A stretch of DNA of 64,000 nt from Sycon ciliatum (GCF_964019385.1 NC_088649.1:14990851-15054850), one strand, 5' to 3'. Shown: positions 24,532 through 34,427, counted from the first letter of the stretch. Notes: a model not told the origin generated them from the sequence alone. Numbers and translations: made by a program.

Positions 24532-25051
24532 CATGCCTGGTCCACTTTGGCACTGACAGAGCAGCCCAGGCACAAGGAAGGAGCAGACATCTTGCGACCA
24601 CTTTTCTCGTGGCGGTCCGACTAGAGAGGACTGCGTCGGCGGCTGAAGATTGAGCCAGCTTGTTTCGTTGACGCAGTGCGATTGTGTACTGCACAGCTGT
24701 GCCTTGTGCGAAGACCTGTGGTTGGCTGAGCTTAATGGGTCCCACCACCACCACCACATTCCAGTATTCACCCCAGTGTCTGGAGATATGTGGATTTTGT
24801 AGAAAAAAAGTTAAAATGAGGACAGCATTCGTGCACATTTTTTTACATGAACACACATCTTCAGGCGCATCATCAAAGAATTGAATTCCATGGAAATTAT
24901 TCTATACAGACTGTGGCACCCGTGGAAGAGTGCAGATGAATTCACTCTAGCTTTATCCCCATGGTCCACGTGATGAGAAGATCAAACATAATAAATTATT
25001 TCAAAATCTTGAAGGACGCTTCACGCAGCTTCATTGCACTTGAATAGTTTG

Positions 25052-25120
25052 CAGGCAACCTGCTTACACTCAAGAGAGCACTGCATTCCAGTGCTCTCTT
25101 GAGTGTAGGCAGGTTGCCTG
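25052..25120. repeat. 69-bp hairpin
   Basis: Arms of 32 bp (starting caggcaacctgcttacactc) differ by one base and are separated by five bases. No adjacent gene is apparent. Confidence 0.9.
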
Positions 25121-25374
25121 AAAACTAATCAAGTATAATAAAAAAACCTTTTTTAAAGAACTCCACTGTAGGGATGATGCCCTCCTGGGTGAAAATTCGG
25201 ACAACTTCAACTGTACGTGGTGTAGCCAAGGACTGTTAGTGTGCTGCGAGTTGGGTATACTGAAAAGTATAATAAATTATGGAAAAAATCCAAGACGTTG
25301 ACGTGGAGGAGCTTGAAGTTTGTTTTTCGTGAATACCGTCGCGTCTTGTTTAAAGCCCGTCTTGTATAGAAGCC

Positions 25375-25587
25375 TACTGTAATTTCTCAAATTTTCGGTG
25401 TACTTTTATTTTCGGTACTTTCGGTGCGTCTGTTTCATACCTAAAATTTCAGTACACCGAACAAACACCAAAACACATAATCCAATAGGGAACTGCTTTT
25501 CTGTACCGAAAAATTCTGTTCACCTAACCTGGCCTTTTGCCCTCATACCGAAAATACTGAGCACCGAAAATTTCTGAAATTAGAGTA
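25375..25587. mobile_element. TA-flanked MITE, family 3, copy A
   Basis: Ends TACTGTAATTTCTCAAATTT and, inverted, TACTCTAATTTCAGAAATTT; the interior carries ttttcggtgtacttttatt and caccgaacaaacacc. A second copy at 52680-52892 is nearly collinear. Confidence 0.85.
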
Positions 25588-26182
25588 TTTTGAAAGCAAG
25601 CCTGATTTTTCAAGACACGGCACACAAGCCTGTTTTTTTTGTGCTGATACACATACACAGAAATACCTGGTTTGAATAGAAGCCTGATGTGTATAGATGC
25701 CTAGCCCTGGCATCGGCTTTTATAGGAATAAGCCCGGGTTTGATACGCGACATTACGGTACGTATACCATTGCATCGGTGCAACCTGTGTCATCAACACT
25801 CTCTGTCTCCAGACCTGCTCTTCATCCATACAGTCGAGAATAGCACTTTTCCATACCGTCCCAAGCATGGTGCTGCACTCTTTCCTTGCACTCCTTGTGC
25901 GTGCATACTCACCCTTAACCATACCACCCTTGTATGTGCAGACTCGCCCTTGGCAGATAATGTTCAAAATTTGGCGGATTCTGCCACGAAGCAGAAACCA
26001 GTGAAATGGGCAGAACCATAACAACCTTATTGTGGGCCCTTCCTTGAAGTATGCTCCATTTCTTTATCCATGCACATATGGTTATGTGAACATAGTAAAA
26101 AAAAAACCAAACATGAATGAAACAGCAATGAAAATATCAATTGTGCACTCATAACCATGTATAAACGCTTAAAATGAAACAA

Positions 26183-26218
26183 TTCCAGAACGTTTTCGTG
26201 TGACCATCATCAATGGAA
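26183..26218 (-). ncRNA. Hammerhead-like motif 1 (core variant)
   Basis: On the minus strand: helix I strand UUCCA, core UUGAUGA (one change from CUGAUGA), a 9-nt helix II, GAAA, palindromic helix III ACGU, UC cleavage dinucleotide and helix I strand UGGAA. The core change should weaken or abolish cleavage. Confidence 0.5.
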
Positions 26219-26569
26219 CATCGTCACATAGTAAGAATCACTAAAACAACCAGTTATATAGCTAGAGTAAATATGAAAAGAAGAGTGAGAATGCAGCACA
26301 GCTAGCGGTTATGCATAACGCGTGTAATGTGAACCTTTCCAGTGTATCTGAGAATGGTAGCAGTAGATGAATGTGGCAGCTGTGAGTGCGTGTGGACAAA
26401 ACTGGTGAGTGCGTATTGTTTAAAATGTGTACCCTTCTCAGATACACTGCAAAGGTTCACGCTACACGCGTTATGCATAACCGCTAGCTGTGCTGCATTC
26501 TCACGCTTCTTTTCATATTACTCTAGCTATATGACTGGTTGTTTTAGTGATTCTTACTATGTGACGATG

Positions 26570-26605
26570 TTCCACTGATGATAGTCACACGAAAACGTTC
26601 TGGAA
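26570..26605 (+). ncRNA. Hammerhead-like motif 2
   Basis: In order: UUCCA, CUGAUGA, UAGUCACAC, GAAA, ACGU, UC, UGGAA. All conserved core bases are present and helix I pairs over 5 bp. Helix II has only one clear pair (G-C), so activity is doubtful. The four-nucleotide palindrome for helix III would require dimer formation. Confidence 0.55.
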
Positions 26606-26849
26606 TTGTCTCATTTTAATTGTTTATACATGGTTATGAGTGCACAATTGATATTTTTCATTGCTTTTTTACGACTGTTGTCTCCTCGTCGGTTATATGA
26701 ATGAAACAAGCAAACAAACAGTACCAAATTCTGTCATTTTTCTGCCAGCATTATCCGTCAAGGGCTAGTGCAGACATGCATGCGTGTGCCAGAACACTGC
26801 TCCTACGCGACACACACGGACACGTAGCCCATGTATGAGGCATGGGGCA

Positions 26850-26869
26850 TGGGGGGGGGGGGGGGGGGC
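26850..26869. repeat. Poly-G tract
   Basis: About nineteen consecutive G. Confidence 0.9.
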
Positions 26870-27416
26870 ACGTGCACCCCCTAAAAAATTCGACCTAGGT
26901 TCAGCATCCTCATAATGACCATGAATGACATGCACCATCCATCCTACTTGTGCGGCCGTGCACCACCCTAGAAGCGGGATCTTCTACGCCCCTGCAGGGT
27001 CTGATGGGGCGAACAGCTGTGATCTCACTCACATTGCAGTGCGTGCAACACACACACACGCTCCCGTCGTCGGTCGTTGCCTTGTTTCAGATTCCACCTC
27101 CTACACATTGGGTGCACCAACCGACCGCTCCAGATCTGCCTGCACCACAGCAAGCTGCAGTGGAAACAGAACCACAGTAAACTGCATGAATACTTTAAGT
27201 CTGCAAGTTTCGGCCTGTTCAAATTTCGGCCTCCCAGGGCCAAGACACATTCGGCAGCATTACAATTTCGAGCTGTATTGCTGCGCTGCCACACTCTTGC
27301 AAAGCAAAATTTTCGGCCGCAACAAAATTTCTGCCAAATATTCTGATTATTCTCTGGCCAGAAATGGCCGAAAATGAATATACGCCAAATATGACTTTTG
27401 ATTTACAGTACTTGGC

Positions 27417-27443
27417 AATCTCTCTCTCTCTCTCTCTTTCTCT

Positions 27444-27493
<50 letters not shown>

Positions 27494-27536
27494 TTCTCTC
27501 TCTTTCTTTCTCTCTCTTCTCTCTCTCTCTCTCTCC

Positions 27537-27615
<79 letters not shown>

Positions 27616-27625
27616 CTCTCCGTCC
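27417..27625. repeat. (CT)n microsatellite, ~210 bp
   Basis: Mostly CT with scattered TTTC interruptions; apparent Ser/Leu or Arg/Glu open frames here are translations of this tract. Polypurine/polypyrimidine tracts of this length can form triplex DNA. Confidence 0.95.
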
Positions 27626-28017
27626 TCCCTCTCCGTATGATCTTTTCTGCGTGGTTAGCTCTCACCCTTCAGCTCAACTGATCAATTGGCGTCTTATGAC
27701 GTTCCAGGAGCTGTCTAAAATACCGTCATTAATAACCTCCCTTTCGAGCCAGTGCTCTTAACACACATCAGCACACCGCTGCATAATGTCTTTTCTTCAA
27801 CTAGCACCCTGACTCCACGGTATTATTAATTCCTCTACTGTATGTGTACTATGGGTATGTGTGAGCCGGAGTGTCGCGATGGCACCTTCCATTGGTGCCA
27901 CTTGCACGCGGTCTCAGTGTTAGGTGTTGACATAGTACAAACAGGAGATCCCCCCGATAGGCGCCAGCCTGTGGGTAATCCTGAAATAAAGAGTATTACT
28001 ATTGATACATACTCAAT

Positions 28018-28063
28018 CTGCGGACAGCATGCTGTTTCGTTCTTTTTGAACTCATCAGCGCAG
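28018..28063 (-). ncRNA. Hammerhead ribozyme 3 (complete core, type I)
   Basis: On the minus strand: helix I CUGCG; core CUGAUGA; helix II GUUC-loop-GAAC (4 bp, 5-nt loop); GAAA; helix III CAGCAUGCUG, a perfect 10-nt palindrome; cleavage dinucleotide UC; helix I CGCAG. Every conserved core position is present and helices I and II pair fully. The palindromic helix III suits cleavage as a dimer or within tandem RNA, as known for Penelope-like and retrozyme hammerheads. A decayed relative is at 44465-44508. Confidence 0.85.
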
Positions 28064-28181
28064 CACAGAGAAAATGAGGCCGAACCTGATAGCAATGAAA
28101 ATAAAAATTTCCAATCAGGCCCGAACGTACCGTATTGATACATAAATATTATTACAGGGTGCGACAGAGCTCTCGGCCATT

Positions 28182-29012
28182 GAAGAAAATGTTGAGTCAC
28201 CTCCACCATTGCACTGCGCTCTTTAGCCGACTAGACCCTGATACGTGTGATACGTGCACCGTTAGCGTCAGAGCAAGAAGAGGGACAAGACGAGTCAAGG
28301 GACAATCCGGAGGACACAATACCATACAACCAACTGCTTGTTTCTACCAGCGTTATTGTACCGTCGACACAGCTCTGATGACGATATACTGGGCGAATGC
28401 CGCGGGGCCTCCCAGCGTGTCAGCGGCAGTGGGTGATGGGCAGATAACAAGGTAGCTTGCGGACAACATTGGTGGCATGAAGCCTAGTGACTGCCAAGTG
28501 TCTTGGCGCGACGGGCGAGCAGTACAGTGTCATGCCCCAAGGGCTGCTGTGGCTGTCGACGTCGGCGGGTCGTGAGGTGCGTTTGCAGGCCTTCATGGCG
28601 CTCGGACAACTGCAATACTAGTACACAGACTCTCACTAGCTACATAGTACTCTGATTCTGGCACGTTATTTCTGTATTGAATAGTGATTGATTTTCCGCG
28701 CCGAATTTCCGACGCTGCATGCATGTCCAATGCGCGTCAACAGTACTTCACACTTTCCTTTTCCCGCGTTATCACCTCAGCTATGCCAGTTTTGTATGTG
28801 GAAACCCCCTATATAATAGCAGTTTGGTCTATATTTTTAATCATTCAACATCTACCTTCACTGATGAGCTATGTATTAGCGAAACAGCTGTCTGAAGAAG
28901 TATATCAATATCGTCTACGGAAGTGTCCTCGCAAAGGTGATGGTTGTGTGCAGGAGGGTCGAGTCGGCTAAAGAGCGCAGTGCAATGGTGGAGGTGACTC
29001 AACATTTACTTC
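28182..29012. repeat. 50-bp inverted repeats around a hammerhead-containing segment
   Basis: Block 28182-28232 (aatgttgagtcacctccacc onward to gctctttagccgacta) and block 28962-29012 are inverted copies, nearly identical over 50 bp. The 730-bp interior holds ribozyme 4 near its right end; ribozyme 3 lies outside the left arm on the opposite strand. This is again a head-to-head arrangement. No conserved coding frame. Confidence 0.8.
28856..28897 (+). ncRNA. Hammerhead ribozyme 4 (complete core, type I)
   Basis: In order: helix I CUUCA; CUGAUGA; helix II GCUA-UGUAU-UAGC (4 bp); GAAA; helix III CAGCUG (6-nt palindrome); UC; helix I UGAAG. All core bases are present and all helix I and II positions pair. 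Upstream sequence is AT-rich; downstream, 65 bases on, begins the inverted repeat arm. Confidence 0.87.
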
Positions 29013-29019
29013 ATAAATG

Positions 29020-30460
29020 GCGTAACAATCATAGGCCGCACTTGCGCTACCTCTTGCATAATAATTATGTGGAATGTAGCGTTTGGTTCGTTGATTTAAT
29101 CATAATCATTTAGAATACTTCGAAGTATTAATTCTGTTCCTAGCTTAGGAGATCTGACATCATCGATGATTCATAGCAACAGAGCAGCAGAACCTGCACT
29201 CATGGACCATGGTCGTCAACATGCAAAGCAAAGACTGCATCTTTTCTATTTAGTACACAGTCAAACCTCTGTAGGACGAACATCAAGAGACCAGTTGTGT
29301 TTGTTTGTAATAACGGGAGTTCTTCTTATCCGTATTTCATATCCAGTGAATACACAATGATTTAGCTAATAGAGTCATGGGTGCTAGGTCTTCTAAAGGG
29401 AAAGCTTTGGTCTTTTCAGTAGGCAGTGCGCGAGTGGTAGTCCATTTCGATGTCACTTTCTCGCAGTTCTCGCAATTACAAATTACAACAATCTTCTTAC
29501 CTAGTCAGCGGTCAGTCGAGTCCACAACTGTTGAACTCCGCAGTCAACGGAGAGCAGCCACTCCACAAAGGAACCGAACAAACCCAAACATTTACTAACA
29601 AGTTACACTGTTTCGAAATTCTGCGAAGTAAGAGCGAGCGTCTTCTCGTGGAGCTGAGGCAGTAACGTAGCGATATCCAAATACGGCTTGCCCACTACAA
29701 ATTTGTACCCCGTGGTCGGCCTGCCTATTTAGGCGTTTGCTGCCAACTATGCAGTGGCATAGCCTGGCATAGCCTAAAACAAGGATTGACTTTACGGAGT
29801 TCAAATCGATACCTTGCGCATACAATAACACATGGTACGGGGGGCATTGCGGGCTACGCGTATACGGGTCGGTGCACGACCGAGGGCTACGCACTAGGGT
29901 ATACAATCAGCCATGATGCACGACCCACCTTGTACCTGTACGTGTTTATGAAACAACATTCATACATGCCACGTGCCTACATGTAGTTGTAGACAAATAA
30001 GGTAAACATGGTCATACATGCCACGTGCCTAGTTGTAGACAAATAAGAGCAATGTCATGGTCAAGGGAGGAAGAGGAAGGTGCCAATCAGCTGTCATAAT
30101 TATTATGAATGAAGGATCGAGCAAGATCGGAAGGAGCTTTCTCTAAGACCTGCTTGTTCTCCCTGTTGCTTAGACTGCTTTTGTACGGTGTCAAAGATCT
30201 GGATCTTACTCCTGCTTCTCATACTTCATTATCCTTTCCATTCTATCTCCCTTCCGTGCCGGTTTTTTCTCCCCTCCCCCTTCTCGTTCTGCCCTCTCCT
30301 CTCCTTCAAGTCGTCTCCTTGTGAGAAGGCACCATTGCCTGTTTGGTTGAACGACTATAAATAAAAGCACAACAAACAAACAAACAACAACTCTGTGGAA
30401 TAATAGAACGTCTTGTGTCAGATTTACTTGCAGTTCCTAGAATATACCTTTGGATTTATC
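29020..30460. other. No gene seen; scattered repeat scraps
   Basis: A pogo-like start (acagtcaaacctctgtagga) lies near 29269. Near 30340-30385 is a LINE- or SINE-like 3' tail (actataaataaaagcacaac followed by aaacaaacaaac). Open frames are short and unconserved. Confidence 0.5.
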
Positions 30461-30464
30461 ATTA

Positions 30465-30745
30465 TTATTATTATTTGAAACTCGGATGTTGAGCCATAAA
30501 TAAATGTGGAAGAGAAAAAGACATATGGATACGAGTTAAGAGTAACTCTCCATCACTGTAACATGATACTATATACAGTAGGTGTCAGGACGTCGAATGT
30601 TTCAGTACTCTGTCAGTTTTGTGCCTAGTTATTGCACTTTCTGACTGTATATAGTATCATGTTACAGTGATGGAGAGTTACTCTTAACTCGTATCCATAT
30701 GTCTTTTTCTCTTCCACATTATTATTATTATTATTATTAAAAAGC
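30465..30745. mobile_element. Retrozyme-like repeat, short fold-back pair (composite 2)
   Basis: A minus-strand 3' end (30477-30576) is joined directly to a longer plus-strand 3' piece (30578-30718), both sharing tcatgttacagtgatgg and taactcgtatccatatg. (ATT)n flanks both outer ends. The ribozyme region is absent, so both units are 5'-truncated as expected of incomplete reverse transcription. Confidence 0.78.
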
Positions 30746-30851
30746 TTCCGTGGAGATAAAAATGTAATCAACGCAATAAATAGAGTAAGCTGCGCACTCA
30801 GTACAAACACCATAAGCAAAACTTGTTTTCATGTATAATAAATAAGCTTGT

Positions 30852-30885
30852 TCCTAAACGTTTTCGTCGCCATCTCATCAGAGGA
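30852..30885 (-). ncRNA. Hammerhead-like motif 5
   Basis: Minus strand: UCCU, CUGAUGA, GAUGGCGAC, GAAA, ACGU, UU, AGGA. The core is complete and helix I pairs over 4 bp. Helix II (9 nt) can form G-C, an A-A mismatch and a U-G wobble around a 3-nt loop, so it is weak. Sited downstream of the endonuclease frame in the 3' terminal repeat. Confidence 0.6.
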
Positions 30886-31072
30886 TTACTGGCAAATCAA
30901 CAAAAGCTCTTAACTCAATATAATATACGCACAATGCAAGTAATAATTTTAGACCCTAACTAGCGCGATAAAATGAGAGCTGAAAGAAACATTACACCAT
31001 TCAACGATATCAGGTGACAACAAATGCGATAAATTCACCACTAGAAAGTTACCAAGCAACCACAAACGAGAA

Positions 31073-31633
31073 CTACTGATCTAAATTCACAAACAATTTC
31101 AACGTAAACAAATTCTTTTTCTGTCTACACAAAATCGGCCTGGTGGTAAAAATGTAAATAGACTCCAATACACGCAGATACCTTTGACTACGTGAACGAG
31201 ACCAAACAGAAAAGCAATCATCAGCATAACTAGAACGACAATCACTATTCTGAACAAGATGGTTGGCGATAGAAGATTCATACACCCTAACAACGCTACT
31301 AGAACCAGTACATACTTTGGAATTACGTGACAATGAAACCGACCTGACATTCCTTGCCGCTACTGCCAATCCAGACGAGGCCGATGTAGATGTCCGTACC
31401 AAAGGCACGTCCGTTGCTGGCACTGCCTGCTGCGATGATGCTCCCTTTGACGTTCCAATGGCTGTTGATGTTGATGAAGAGGAGGAGGGAGATGAGGAAG
31501 ACGCTGACGACGACGATGACGACAACGACGGAGACGATAAAGACTCTGCTAACCTCGCCCTAGAGCGAGTCACTGGTCCCGCAGACACACCATCCGGTGG
31601 TTTCTTCGGTGGCCGGCCACGCTTTTCTCTCAT
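31073..31633 (-). CDS. Penelope-like GIY-YIG endonuclease C-terminal region
   Basis: A 186-aa frame starting MREKRGRPPKKPPDG, an AT-hook-like basic motif, continuing through about 70 residues of Ser/Ala/Thr-rich linker, and ending with NHLVQNSDCRSSYADDCFSV, VLESIYIFTTRPILCRQKK and FTLKLF. The last block matches the C-terminal half of GIY-YIG domains in Penelope-like polyproteins, which nick target DNA for reverse transcription. The N-terminal GIY-YIG half and RT are not present, so this is a truncated copy and the Met is probably not a real start. Confidence 0.72.
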   Translation of the reverse strand: MREKRGRPPKKPPDGVSAGPVTRSRARLAESLSSPSLSSSSSSASSSSPSSSSSTSTAIGTSKGASSQQAVPATDVPLVRTSTSASSGLAVAARNVRSVSLSRNSKVCTGSSSVVRVYESSIANHLVQNSDCRSSYADDCFSVWSRSRSQRYLRVLESIYIFTTRPILCRQKKNLFTLKLFVNLDQ

Positions 31634-31719
31634 TTTATCGCGCTAGTTAGGGTCTAAAATTATTACTTGCATTGTGCGTATATATATTGAGTTAAGAGCT
31701 TTTGTTGATTTGCCAGTAA

Positions 31720-31753
31720 TCCTCTGATGAGATGGCGACGAAAACGTTTAGGA
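31720..31753 (+). ncRNA. Hammerhead-like motif 6
   Basis: Same sequence as motif 5, on the opposite strand in the other arm: UCCU, CUGAUGA, GAUGGCGAC, GAAA, ACGU, UU, AGGA. Confidence 0.6.
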
Positions 31754-31844
31754 ACAAGCTTATTTATTATACATGAAAACAAGTTTTGCTTATGGTGTTT
31801 GTACTGAGTGCGCAGCTTACTCTATTTATTGCGTTGATTATTAT

Positions 31845-32620
31845 TATTATTATTATTATTATTGTGGAAGAGAAAAGGACATATGGATACGAGTTAAGAG
31901 TAACTCTCCATCACTGTAACATGATACTATATACAGTCAGCAAGTGCAATAACTAGGCACAAAACTGACAGAGTACTGAAACATTCGACGTCCTGACACC
32001 TAGCTTCAACACATCTCCGTAGCGCTAACCGACAGCCTTCCAACTTGGAAGGTTCAAGGTTATGGAAAAGACCAAAGAGGGGAAGGCAAGCGCAACGAAA
32101 ACGAGCAAAAGCCACAGTCCCAACGGAACAAAGAATGTCGATTGTTACTGGACGATGACGAGACCAGTACGATATTTGACAAACACCCAAGTTGGGTGGT
32201 GTGCTGCTTTGCTGCTTCGAATTGTAGTTAGACCGCTTTGTCAAATATCGTACTGGTCTCGTCATCGTCCAGTAACAATCGACATTCTTTGTTCCGTTGG
32301 GACTGTGGCTTTTGCTCGTTTTCGTTGCGCTTGCCTTCCCCTCTTTGGTCTTTTCCATAACCTTGAACCTTCCAAGTTGGAAGGCTGTCGATTAGCGCTA
32401 CGGAGATGTGTTGAAGCTAGGTGTCAGGACGTCGAATGTTTCAGTACTCTGTCAGTTTTGTGCCTAGTTATTGCACTTGCTGACTGTATATAGTATCATG
32501 TTACAGTGATGGAGAGTTACTCTTAACTCGTATCCATATGTCCTTTTCTCTTCCACATTTATTTATGGCTCAACATCCCAGTTTCAAATTATTATTATTA
32601 TTATTATTATTTGTCCCTTT
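31845..32620. mobile_element. Retrozyme-like repeat, long fold-back pair (composite 3)
   Basis: Two opposed units of about 330 and 400 bp (31862-32190 and 32185-32600) are near-identical inverted copies. Both lack the ribozyme end: the turn-around lies at aaacacccaagttgggtgg. The right unit ends ggctcaacatcccagtttc followed by (ATT)n. Identical 143-aa open frames on the two strands reflect the mirror symmetry, not a gene. Confidence 0.85.
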
Positions 32621-32639
32621 CCCTCAAAACCAGTTAATA

Positions 32640-33775
32640 TTATTATTATTATTATTTGAAACTCGGATGTTGAGCCATAAATAAATGTAAAAGAGAAAAG
32701 GACATATGGATACGAGTTTAGAGTAACTCTCCATCACTGTAACATGATACTATATACAGTCAGAAAGTGCAATAACTAGGCACAAAACTGACAGAGTACT
32801 GAGACATTCGACGTCCTGACACCTAACTTTAACACATCTCCGTAGCGCTAACCGACAGCCTTCCAACTTGGAAGGTTCAAGGTTATGGAAAGACCAAAGA
32901 GGGGAAGGCAAGCGCAACGAAAACGAGCAAAAGCCACAGTCCCAACGGAACAAAGAATGTCGATTGTTACTGGACGATGACGAGACCAGTACGATATTTG
33001 ACAAAGCGGTCTAACTACAATTCGAAGCAGCAAAGCAGCACACCACCCAACTTGGGTGGGTCATAAATATCAAAGATAAGTAAAGAAAGGGAAGCTTTGC
33101 GAAAACGAATTGTACAAGCCGAAAGCCAAACTCCTACAGTACTCCTCATGCATGACATTGTGATGGACTAGTTAACTACAAAACAAGTTGTTTCACACGA
33201 CGTACGTTTCGCCGTATGGTTCGTGACGGCTCATCAGGTGTGCAATTTGAAACTCGGATGTTGAGCCATAAATAAATGTAAAAGAGAAAAGGACATATGG
33301 ATACGAGTTTAGAGTAACTCTCCATCACTGTAACATGATACTATATACAGTCCTTTCTTTACTTATCTTTGATATTTATGACCCACCCAAGTTGGGTGGT
33401 GTGCTGCTTTGCTGCTTCGAATTGTAGTTAGACCGCTTTGTCAAATATCGTACTGGTCTCGTCATCGTCCAGTAACAATCGACATTCTTTGTTCCGTTGG
33501 GACTGTGGCTTTTGCTCGTTTTCGTTGCCCTTGCCTTCCCCTCTTTGGTCTTTCCATAACCTTGAACCTTCCAAGTTGGAAGGCTGTCGGTTAGCGCTAC
33601 GGAGATGTGTTAAAGTTAGGTGTCAGGACGTCGAATGTCTCAGTACTCTGTCAGTTTTGTGCCTAGTTATTGCACTTTCTGACTGTATATAGTATCATGT
33701 TACAGTGATGGAGAGTTACTCTAAACTCGTATCCATATGTCCTTTTCTCTTTTACAATTATTATTATTATTATTC
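32640..33775. mobile_element. Retrozyme-like repeat, full-length unit plus partial copies (composite 4)
   Basis: In minus-strand sense a full unit runs from about 33248 to 32667, beginning with ribozyme 7 and ending gctcaacatccgagtttc then (AAT)n. Immediately upstream in the same sense (33352-33247) is the last ~105 bp of another unit, giving a head-to-tail junction. At 33352 the sequence flips and a plus-strand unit runs to 33765, ending in (ATT)n. The unit length of about 0.58 kb and absence of conserved coding match non-autonomous retrozymes of animals. Confidence 0.85.
33194..33242 (-). ncRNA. Hammerhead ribozyme 7 (complete core, type I)
   Basis: Minus strand: helix I CACAC; CUGAUGA; helix II GCCGU-10-nt loop-ACGGC (5 bp); GAAA; helix III CGUACG (6-nt palindrome); UC; helix I GUGUG. 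All core positions are present. It forms the 5' end of the full retrozyme-like unit; its 3' half alone is found at 20961-20977 in composite 1. Confidence 0.88.
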
Positions 33776-33779
33776 TAAA

Positions 33780-34250
33780 AGAGTGCAACAAGAAGCAATT
33801 GGTGGTCCTCGGCATCGACATGTCAAAGGCATTTGACTGCATCCGCAGAGACCGTCTACTGGCAGTTCTCAATTCCTTCCTGGACAAGGACGAGATCCGT
33901 GTCCTACTAGCCAACACGTCCTTCTGTGTACGCATCGGCACAGCAACATCCGAATCCGCCGATACCACTATCGGAACGCCCCAGGGCGACTCCTTGTCCC
34001 CTGTTCTATTTGTGGTATATCTCGAGGCAGCTTTGCGGGATGTAAGGAGCACGGCTACTGCCAGGGCTCGGCCATCATCGGATCTCGGCTTGCCATTTGA
34101 AATTGCGTACGCCGACGACGCGGATTTCATCAGCACAGAGTCTGGCTGGTTGGGTGACCTGGAGCCGGTTATCGGTGACGTCCTCAACGGATGGGCTCTG
34201 AAGGTAAACCCGGATAAAACAGAAATTACCGTTCTGGGCCGATCCCTGGA
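33780..34250 (+). pseudogene. Non-LTR-type reverse transcriptase fragment
   Basis: Conserved RT blocks appear in order: LGIDMSKAFDCIRRDRLL (motif A), IGTPQGDSLSPVLFVVYLEA (motif B), IAYADDADFIST (motif C, catalytic YADD intact) and WALKVNPDKTEITVLGR (motif D). The frame opens directly out of an (ATT)n tract with no N-terminal RT motifs, so it is truncated. Motif wording is LINE-like, unlike typical Penelope RTs. It runs in frame into the GIY-YIG block that follows. Confidence 0.75.
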
Positions 34251-34427
34251 CATTTTGAGCCATTTGGTTTACCAATTTGAGTGCCGGAATTGTGGTAGCC
34301 GGTACGTTGGTAGGACCCTTCAACACCTGACCGCACGTATCAAAAAGCATGTACAGCTGCATATTCTACCGGATGCAGCTAAATCCTAGCGGCCGAAGCG
34401 TGGCCGACCGCGCAAGAACCCACCCCT

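Larger units (their letters stand above)
26125..26665. mobile_element. Fold-back element with a hammerhead motif in each arm
   Basis: Arms of about 230 bp (26125-26357 and 26433-26665) are near-identical inverted copies around a 75-bp centre. Each arm contains a hammerhead-like motif pointing towards the outer edge. The outer edge reads gcaatgaaaatatcaattg. No coding frame is conserved, so this looks like a non-autonomous Penelope- or retrozyme-type insertion in fold-back form. Confidence 0.7.
30768..31840 (-). mobile_element. Penelope-like element A, 3' portion with inverted terminal copies
   Basis: Inverted arms 30768-30976 and 31626-31840 enclose a minus-strand frame encoding the end of a Penelope-type GIY-YIG endonuclease. 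Each arm carries a hammerhead-like motif. Penelope-like elements are known for terminal repeats in inverted or tandem partial copies with hammerheads. Reverse transcriptase is missing. (ATT)n flanks both sides, as for the retrozyme-like repeats next door. Confidence 0.8.

Noticed and set aside
27219-27681. Arg/Glu- or Ser/Leu-repeat proteins
   Set aside because: Translation of the (CT)n tract.
32062-32493. Two identical 143-codon frames on opposite strands
   Set aside because: They mirror each other because the DNA is an inverted duplication of a non-coding repeat; other copies do not preserve the frame.
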